Shown here: positions 32,804-38,653 of the stretch, one piece after another
Layout of the letters: every line of letters starts with the position of its first letter
Position numbering within the stretch: the stretch's first letter is position 1
From: Chloroflexota bacterium
GTDB taxonomy: Bacteria > Chloroflexota > UBA5177
Reading direction: 5' to 3'
Length of the DNA stretch: 41,134 nt
NCBI GenBank assembly: GCA_025449555.1
Contig: JANWJD010000002.1
Location: 1 to 41,134, forward strand
Notes under the pieces: generated by a model
Database searches by the model: none
The model's input: the letters and a program-made list of their open reading frames with translations, nothing else
Told to the model about the DNA's origin: nothing
Position numbers and translations under genes: made by a program

Positions 32804-34642
32804 GTGAAGTTCATGGCCATTCCTTCACTTCGGTGGCGGCTCGTGGCGGTTATGTGCCTTGCATATGCCGTGGTCGCAATCTCGAGCGGCATTGTCGAGT
32901 ACTACACGCAACTGGAGAATCTGCACGGGCAACTGAGGACGCGGGCACGAAACGATGCCGCTATCCTGGCCGCCGGGGCGGCGGAGCCGCTGAGCGCCAC
33001 TGCTTCCAGTGGGCTCACCGAACTGCAGTATTTCGTGTTCTCTCTCACCCGCGCCGAGGGTGTTACCTACGCGGCGATCATCGCCAATGGCCATATCGTC
33101 GCCTCTACGATCCCGCCCGAGCGCAATCACCTTACCCATGTTTCAAACATACAGGGGTCCACAGCTCGGTTTTTACCGAATGGGAACGTGCAAGGCTTCG
33201 CTCCGATAGCCGGTGCAGTAACCGACCTCGGTGTGGCGGAGGTGACAATTTCCGGCTCCTCAGTGCCACGCGACCTGGCGCGTTCGCTGGTCGGAATCCT
33301 TCTCATCCGTTTGGCCGGTTTGGTCCTCTTTGTTTTGCTTTCCTTTGCCATTGCCAGATACGTGCTCGGCCCCCTTCAGAAACTGGTGGAGGCGGCGCGC
33401 GCCATTCGACGTGGGGAAATGTCGACGCGCATGCCGGAAGAGGATCGGACGGAGATGACCACGGTGGCGCAAGCCTTCAATAACATGGCGTCTTCGCTGG
33501 AGCAACGAATCAAGTATCTGTCGTTCCTGGCGACGGCGGGTTCCACGCTTCTCACCGAATTCCGGACAGGAGACGACGTGGAAGCAACGCTCGCAGCGTT
33601 TTGTCGCGAACTCGATGCCTCGGGAGCGGGTCTGGTAGCTCGGGAGGATGCAGAGATTCAAACCTACTGGTACGGTGTGGACTTCGACGAGACTCGTTGG
33701 CGCAAACTCGCCATGGACGTCGCGGCGTACTCGCCTGCTGCCATCGCGCTGGACGACGCTTCTTTCGCGCTGATGATCGTACCGGTGTTGGCAGACGCGG
33801 TGTTTCTCACAGTCCGTAAAGCCACATTCACGCAAGAGGAACAACAAATCGTCACCAATTTTGCGTATCAGTTCGGCCTCGCGGCAGACAATGCGCGACT
33901 ATTCGCCGCCCAGCAAGAAGCCCTCCAGGTTAAAGATCAATTTCTCTCCATCGTGTCGCATGAACTTCGCACCCCGTTGACCACGATCAAAGGGTACGCG
34001 CAGATGCTCCAGCGCAAGTTGGATCACAACCCGGAGGACCAACGCTTTGCGAGCAATATCGACGCGCAGGTGGGCCGCCTCAGTCGCCTGGTGGACGATC
34101 TATTGGATGTGACGCGCTTTTCGCGCGGGCAATTCGAGCTCACGGTCGAGCGAACTGACATCCGTTCCACCCTGGAAGACGTGATAGCACGGTTTCGGGT
34201 CGTGGCGCCAAAACACACGTTTCGATTGGTGCTGGACCAGGGAAGTTTCGAAGGTGAGTGGGACCGTGACCGATTGGATCAGGTTATGAACAATCTGGTC
34301 GGAAATGCCGTCAAGTACTCGCCTGATGGCGGGGAAGTAACCATTTCGACTCGGCACGACGGTCCCCTTCTCACGGTCGCCGTGCGCGATCACGGCGTCG
34401 GCATCCCGGAACGCGACCAACGGCATCTCTTCGACCGGTTCTTTCGTGGGAGCGCCGAGAATACGGACATCAAGGGGCTGGGACTCGGGCTGTACGTGTC
34501 TCAGCGGATCGTGGAAGCGCACGGTGGCACCATCGGCGCCACCAGCGAGCCCGGTGAGGGAAGCGAATTCTGTTTTTCGCTACCGCTTCTGCCCGACCAG
34601 GCGCGCAAGCCAGTGAGCGCGCAGAAACCCCGTCTGGTCTGA
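32804..34642 (+). CDS. membrane sensor histidine kinase with HAMP domain
   Basis: A 612-residue kinase. Membrane helices at about 11-31 and 163-186 enclose an extracytoplasmic sensor of about 130 residues. A HAMP linker follows (187-240), then a GAF-like region (about 245-345). The catalytic core is complete: phospho-acceptor His386 in SHELRTPLTTIKGYAQML, the N box NNLVGNAVKYSPDG (about 496-509), DHGVGIP and GLGLGLYV. It autophosphorylates and passes phosphate to a response regulator, which is not adjacent; the only one in the window is at 14166. A GTG at 32804 with AAGG upstream is chosen; the ATG at 32813 is possible. TAAGAT at 32770-32775 may be the -10 box. Confidence 0.94.
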   Translation: MKFMAIPSLRWRLVAVMCLAYAVVAISSGIVEYYTQLENLHGQLRTRARNDAAILAAGAAEPLSATASSGLTELQYFVFSLTRAEGVTYAAIIANGHIVASTIPPERNHLTHVSNIQGSTARFLPNGNVQGFAPIAGAVTDLGVAEVTISGSSVPRDLARSLVGILLIRLAGLVLFVLLSFAIARYVLGPLQKLVEAARAIRRGEMSTRMPEEDRTEMTTVAQAFNNMASSLEQRIKYLSFLATAGSTLLTEFRTGDDVEATLAAFCRELDASGAGLVAREDAEIQTYWYGVDFDETRWRKLAMDVAAYSPAAIALDDASFALMIVPVLADAVFLTVRKATFTQEEQQIVTNFAYQFGLAADNARLFAAQQEALQVKDQFLSIVSHELRTPLTTIKGYAQMLQRKLDHNPEDQRFASNIDAQVGRLSRLVDDLLDVTRFSRGQFELTVERTDIRSTLEDVIARFRVVAPKHTFRLVLDQGSFEGEWDRDRLDQVMNNLVGNAVKYSPDGGEVTISTRHDGPLLTVAVRDHGVGIPERDQRHLFDRFFRGSAENTDIKGLGLGLYVSQRIVEAHGGTIGATSEPGEGSEFCFSLPLLPDQARKPVSAQKPRLV

Positions 34643-34700
34643 CTCTGTCGCTCCGACCGGGAGGCGCGGGTCGGTGCTCGCCCCCCCTGGCCGAAGCTGA

Positions 34701-34706
34701 TAGCCT
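34701..34706 (+). promoter_or_regulatory. -10 box (TAGCCT) of the HxpB-like gene
   Basis: TAGCCT ends 5 bp before the GTG start at 34712. The same TAGCCTA string occurs at 20703-20716 and upstream of the gene at 23314. Confidence 0.45.
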
Positions 34707-34711
34707 ACTGG

Positions 34712-35392
34712 GTGACTACTCTTGCGGCTGCGATTTTCGACATGGACGGCCTGTTAATCGACACTGAGCCAATCTGGCGACGATCGGAAATTGAAGTGTT
34801 TGGCGAGCTCGGCCTCCACCTCACCGAAGAGCAGTGCATGCAAACCATGGGTGTCCGCGTGGCCGAGGTCGTACAGCTGTGGTATAGCCGACATCCGTGG
34901 GAGGGCCCCTCATGCGAGGAAGTGACCCGCCGCATTTATGCAAGCGTGATCGAGCACGTACTCTCCGAGGGCGAGCCCATGCCCGGCGTGATAGCTGCGC
35001 TGCGCATCGTGCGAGATAGTGACCTGTTATGCGGAATTGCGTCGTCTTCCAGTGAGATTCTGATCCGTGCCGTAATTCAACGGCTCGGTATCGGGGAATA
35101 CATCCAAATGATCTGTTCAGCGGACGACGAAGCGGAAGGGAAGCCGCACCCGGCGGTCTATCTCACTGCAGCGCGACGTCTCGGAGTAGCACCGCAGCAG
35201 TGCGTTGCTTTTGAAGACTCGCCCAATGGCGTGGAATCGGCCAAGGCGGCGGGTATGCTTTGCATCGTCGTCCCGGACCGCCATCTGGCGGGAGATCCGC
35301 GCATGGAGTGGGCGGATCTGCGGTTGGAATCGCTCGAAGATTTTTCGAGCGAGACGCTTGATACTCTGGCCATGCAAGGAAGTAAGCGCTAG
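34712..35392 (+). CDS. hxpB: HAD-family sugar phosphatase, HxpB/YniC-like
   Basis: A 226-residue haloacid-dehalogenase phosphatase. Asp10 and Asp12 in FDMDGLLID are the nucleophile and acid/base; Thr/Ser motif II is IASSSSE; KPHPAVY holds the motif III lysine; VAFEDSPNG gives the metal-binding acids. The stretch AAIFDMDGLLIDTEPIWRRSE together with LWYSRHPWEGPS matches E. coli YniC (HxpB), which removes phosphate from 2-deoxyglucose 6-phosphate and hexitol phosphates. The GTG at 34712 lies directly behind a -10 box, so the mRNA is probably leaderless. The neighbouring genes give no clear clue to its substrate. Confidence 0.9.
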   Translation: MTTLAAAIFDMDGLLIDTEPIWRRSEIEVFGELGLHLTEEQCMQTMGVRVAEVVQLWYSRHPWEGPSCEEVTRRIYASVIEHVLSEGEPMPGVIAALRIVRDSDLLCGIASSSSEILIRAVIQRLGIGEYIQMICSADDEAEGKPHPAVYLTAARRLGVAPQQCVAFEDSPNGVESAKAAGMLCIVVPDRHLAGDPRMEWADLRLESLEDFSSETLDTLAMQGSKR

Positions 35393-35477
35393 TCTCGAGC
35401 AACATCATATCCCGCTTCGAGCCGTGCGAATCGGTCGCGAGTGCAGCATATTCGCACAGATGTGTTGCTTTTCGACA

Positions 35478-35492
35478 CATTTGCTGCAAATG
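35478..35492. promoter_or_regulatory. palindromic operator CATTTG-CTG-CAAATG over the -35 of the MFS exporter gene
   Basis: Perfect 6-bp arms around 3 bp, covering the -35 hexamer. This is the position of a repressor site, and drug exporters are often controlled in this way. No regulator gene is adjacent. Confidence 0.5.
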
Positions 35493-35510
35493 AGCAAGAA
35501 ATGGTATCCT
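35481..35510 (+). promoter_or_regulatory. candidate promoter TTGCTG-18-TATCCT
   Basis: TTGCTG at 35481-35486 and TATCCT at 35505-35510 read toward the gene at 35571, giving a leader of about 54 nt that carries the GGAGG ribosome site. Confidence 0.5.
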
Positions 35511-35570
35511 CGAGCGACATCACTTTGGCCCGGCGCGCGCTTCTGATCGATTGATACGGAGGCCCTCACG

Positions 35571-36866
35571 TTGCTGTGGCAGCGAGAAGGGGTTTTGGTC
35601 CAGGATTCAGCGCGTTCCGCTCCAGCTCAGCACTGGCGATCGACGCTCGTGGCAGTCTGCATCGCGCAGGCCACAGCGATCATCGGGTTTGACTTCACAC
35701 TGCCGTTCATCCCCCTCTATTTGCAACACGATCTGGGCGTGCACGGCGTCGGCCAGACCGCACTGTGGGCAGGGCTCATCAGCTTCGGGCCGGCGATTCC
35801 CGCCACGATTTTCGGCCCGCTCTGGGGTCGGCTGGCAGACCGGGTTGGGTACCGGGTCATGCTGCTGCGAGCGATCATTTGCGCTGCGATCATGCTGGCA
35901 TGCATGGGCTTGGTGCCATCAGCGGGTGTCCTGCTGGCCCTACGAATGATCCAGGGCGCACTCACGGGAACGGTCTATTCGGCGCAAGCATTGGTTGCCG
36001 CGTCTGTGCCCGAACGGGAGACCGGACGCTCGATGGGGCTCTTGCAAATGAGTGTGTACATCGGAGCGACCTTTGGCCCCATTGCCGGCGGAGTCGTCGC
36101 CGAGTTCTTCGGCTATCGTGCCGCCTTCGCGGGAGCGGGCTTATTGCTTGCGAGCGCGGCCGTCGTCGTGTACTTCTTCGTGCACGAGCCGGCCCGGAAG
36201 TCGGTGAAGGTGGCGGAGGAACCGTCCCGTCCGTCGTTCATGTCGGTTTTGCTCCTTCCCTCATTTGCCGCGGCACTTGTCTTGACGATTGTGGTCCAGT
36301 TGTCCAATACCGCTCTGCTTCCCATCGTGCCGCTGTTCGTGCAAGATTTGTTGCGCAGTGGTCGGGGAGCCGCCGGCGCAACCGGATGGGTCATGGCTTT
36401 CTCGGGGGTGACGGCGGCAGCCGGCTCGTATCTGGCCGGTCGCCTGCAGCGTTATGTAGGGTTGAAGCCGCTCATCATTTCGGCTTTGATCGCCAGCGTG
36501 CTCTTGCTGATCCCACAGGCCTTCGCCGGCAGCTATATTTCGTTCCTGCTGTTACGTGGAGCCGCGGCTTTCGCCTTTGGTGCTCTCTTTGGCCTGGTTG
36601 GCGTGTGGGCAGCGATTTCCAGTCCAAAAGACGCCAAGGGCACGGCATTCGGCCTGCTGGGAGCAGCGTCGTCCCTGGGATTTGGAGTCGGGCCGCTGGC
36701 CGGTGGGGCGCTCACGGCCTTCGTGGGGATCAGACCGCTATTCATTATCTCGGCCGCTTCACTTGCTCTGCTGCCAACCGTGCTATTCGGCTCGGCCGCG
36801 GTATTCTCCGTCATGAGGCGTTCACTGGTGGCGCGAGGACTGCGCAGCGTGGCTGAAGGAGAGTAG
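35571..36866 (+). CDS. MFS transporter, multidrug-exporter type
   Basis: A 431-residue major facilitator protein with twelve predicted helices. GPLWGRLADRVGYRVMLLRA after helix 2 is MFS motif A, FALGALFGL and ISSPKDAKGTAFG belong to the second half, and MGLLQMSVYIGATFGPIAGG is the motif C region typical of antiporters. The start is the TTG at 35571, fixed by GGAGG 8 bp upstream. A palindrome over its promoter suggests repression until a substrate appears. The threonine-dehydratase-like gene follows 53 bp downstream, perhaps on the same transcript. The substrate is unknown. Confidence 0.9.
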   Translation: MLWQREGVLVQDSARSAPAQHWRSTLVAVCIAQATAIIGFDFTLPFIPLYLQHDLGVHGVGQTALWAGLISFGPAIPATIFGPLWGRLADRVGYRVMLLRAIICAAIMLACMGLVPSAGVLLALRMIQGALTGTVYSAQALVAASVPERETGRSMGLLQMSVYIGATFGPIAGGVVAEFFGYRAAFAGAGLLLASAAVVVYFFVHEPARKSVKVAEEPSRPSFMSVLLLPSFAAALVLTIVVQLSNTALLPIVPLFVQDLLRSGRGAAGATGWVMAFSGVTAAAGSYLAGRLQRYVGLKPLIISALIASVLLLIPQAFAGSYISFLLLRGAAAFAFGALFGLVGVWAAISSPKDAKGTAFGLLGAASSLGFGVGPLAGGALTAFVGIRPLFIISAASLALLPTVLFGSAAVFSVMRRSLVARGLRSVAEGE

Positions 36867-36919
36867 CTCAGACCAGTATCGCCGGTGTATCGTGGCGTCC
36901 GACCACGAATGGAGGGCAG

Positions 36920-37882
36920 GTGCAACCACTCAGCGCGATCCCGCTCGAGGCCATCCGCCGGGCACAGGAGAGAATACGCCCCTCGGCCCTTCGTACTCCG
37001 CTCGTTCCATTGAACGTGACGGACGCGCCCGCCCAGATCTTTCTCAAACTGGAAAACCTGCAGCCGATAGGGTCCTTCAAGATTCGAGGAGCCAGCAACG
37101 CCATGGCGGCGGCCGCGCCCGCGTCGCTGGCGCGCGGGGTGTACACGGCCAGCGCCGGCAATATGGCGCAAGGCGTTGCCTGGAACGCACGGCGCATGAA
37201 CATTCCATGTACCGTGGTCGTGCCCGATCACGCTCCGCAAGCGAAGCTGGATGCCATCGCGAGGCTCAACGCCGATGTGATCAAAGTGCCGTTCGATCGC
37301 TGGTGGCAGGTGCTGGAGGAACGCATGTACCCGGAGATTGACGGGGTCTTCATTCACCCGGTGAGCGACCCGTTGGTCATTGCGGGCAATGGCACTATTG
37401 GTCTGGAGATTCTGGAGGATCTCCCTACGGTGGACGGCGTCATCGCGCCGTACGGCGGTGGTGGTCTCAGTTCCGGCATTGCGTCGGCGTTGCGGGCCCT
37501 CAAACCGGACGTGAAGGTTTTCGCGTGCGAAGCTGATACCGCAGCTCCATTGGCGGCTTCGCTGAAAGCAGGGCACCCGGTGGTATTCGACTACGTACCG
37601 AGCTTCGTGGACGGGATGGGCGGCAAGAGCGTTCTGCCGGAGATGTGGCCGCTGGTGCGAGAACTTCTGGAAGGCTCATTGGTTGTCTCGCTCTCCGAGA
37701 TCGCGACTGCACTGGCACTTCTGGTCGAGCGCAACCGCGTCGTGGCGGAAGGCGCCGGAGCAGCGCCGCTGGCCGCCGCCTTGAACGGCAGTGCCGGAAC
37801 GGGCACGATTGTGTGTGTGATCTCGGGCGGCAATATCGATCTCGCGCGGCTGGTGCAGATCTTGAGCGGTGGAATCGCGTGA
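36920..37882 (+). CDS. PLP-dependent threonine/serine dehydratase-like enzyme
   Basis: Fold type II PLP enzyme of 320 residues, the length of serine racemase and catabolic threonine dehydratase, without the C-terminal ACT regulatory domain of biosynthetic IlvA. Lys54 in GSFKIRGA is the cofactor lysine; SAGNMAQGVAW holds the substrate loop; PYGGGGLSSGIA is the glycine loop for the PLP phosphate; VISGGNID is near the C-terminus. It would deaminate threonine or serine to the keto acid, or racemise serine. The Thr-to-SAGNMA change (usual SAGNHAQG) is notable. The GTG at 36920 follows GGAGGG closely. The gene ends 3 bp before the convergent glycosyltransferase. Confidence 0.88.
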   Translation: MQPLSAIPLEAIRRAQERIRPSALRTPLVPLNVTDAPAQIFLKLENLQPIGSFKIRGASNAMAAAAPASLARGVYTASAGNMAQGVAWNARRMNIPCTVVVPDHAPQAKLDAIARLNADVIKVPFDRWWQVLEERMYPEIDGVFIHPVSDPLVIAGNGTIGLEILEDLPTVDGVIAPYGGGGLSSGIASALRALKPDVKVFACEADTAAPLAASLKAGHPVVFDYVPSFVDGMGGKSVLPEMWPLVRELLEGSLVVSLSEIATALALLVERNRVVAEGAGAAPLAAALNGSAGTGTIVCVISGGNIDLARLVQILSGGIA

Positions 37883-37885
37883 CCT

Positions 37886-38599
37886 CTACACATTCAGGCG
37901 GCATCGAAGCAAGGTCGCAACTGCACCGAAGCCGTCCTTCCAGGTGATCTTCTTGCCCTCCTCATAGGTGCGCCCGTAGTACGAGATTGGCATTTCATAG
38001 ACCCGGAGATTCGTGTTCTTGAGTACTTGCGCCGTCATTTCAGGCTCGATTCGGAAGTCATTTTCTCGGAGCCGGAAGTTGTCCACCACTTCTCGCTTGA
38101 ACACCTTGTACCCCGTCTCCATGTCTGTCAAGGTGGAATTGAACAGGACGTTGGTGAGGAGGGTAAGCATGCGGTTTCCAACCATGTGCCAGAATAGGTA
38201 CACGCGCTGAGGACGCCCGCCCGACAGCCGGGATCCATACACTACGTCAGCATGGCCACGCACGATTGGCTCCAGCAGCCTGGGAAACTCGGATGGGTCG
38301 TACTCCATATCCGCATCTTGGATGATGACGATGTCGCCCGTCACGGCGGCGAAACCGGTGCGAACCGCGGCTCCCTTGCCGCGGTTACACTCGTGAAAAA
38401 TCACATGTACATCCGGCCGATCACGGAGGGTGTCCAGCAGACGGCGCGTGCCGTCAGTGGAACCATCATCTACCACGATAATCTCGATCTCGACCTCTTT
38501 CCCCAGCGGAGACGCGAGATCGACCTGACTCACGGCGTCGATGACGTTCACGATAGTGCGTTCTTCGTTGTAGGACGGCACGACAACAGATAGTTTCAT
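37886..38599 (-). CDS. GT2 glycosyltransferase, polyprenyl-phosphate mannosyltransferase type
   Basis: A 237-residue soluble GT-A enzyme of the dolichyl-phosphate mannose synthase group. VVVPSYNEERTI opens the fold, DDGSTDGT lies at about 44-51, QDADMEYDP at about 94-102 binds the metal and donor, and GSRLSGG, then TDMETGYKVF and the C-terminal SYYGRTYEEGKKITWKDG are typical. It attaches a sugar from a nucleotide donor to a polyprenyl phosphate in the membrane, producing the donor used by GT-C enzymes. Such an enzyme is encoded 55 bp away in the opposite direction, and another at 3539. No membrane helix is evident. The ATG at 38599 lies 7 bp after TAAGCT, which suggests a leaderless mRNA. It ends with TAG. 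Confidence 0.93.
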   Translation of the reverse strand: MKLSVVVPSYNEERTIVNVIDAVSQVDLASPLGKEVEIEIIVVDDGSTDGTRRLLDTLRDRPDVHVIFHECNRGKGAAVRTGFAAVTGDIVIIQDADMEYDPSEFPRLLEPIVRGHADVVYGSRLSGGRPQRVYLFWHMVGNRMLTLLTNVLFNSTLTDMETGYKVFKREVVDNFRLRENDFRIEPEMTAQVLKNTNLRVYEMPISYYGRTYEEGKKITWKDGFGAVATLLRCRLNV

Positions 38600-38606
38600 A
38601 AGTGCC

Positions 38607-38612
38607 AGCTTA
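38607..38612 (-). promoter_or_regulatory. -10 box (TAAGCT) of the GT2 gene
   Basis: TAAGCT on the minus strand ends 7 bp before the ATG at 38599, leaderless-type spacing. The 54-bp gap to the divergent gene holds both promoters. Confidence 0.45.
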
Positions 38613-38644
38613 ACGGCTTCGCAATCGCCGTGAAAACGTCAGGT

Positions 38645-38650
38645 TAAGAG
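38645..38650 (+). promoter_or_regulatory. -10 box (TAAGAG) of the GT-C gene
   Basis: TAAGAG (or TTAAGA one base earlier) ends 3-4 bp before the ATG at 38654. The spacing is shorter than for the other candidates, so this is a weak call. Confidence 0.3.
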
Positions 38651-38653
38651 TTG

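Noticed and set aside
35765-36856. A 363-codon plus-strand frame in another phase of the MFS gene
   Set aside because: It lacks membrane helices and motifs; the MFS frame has them and a ribosome site.
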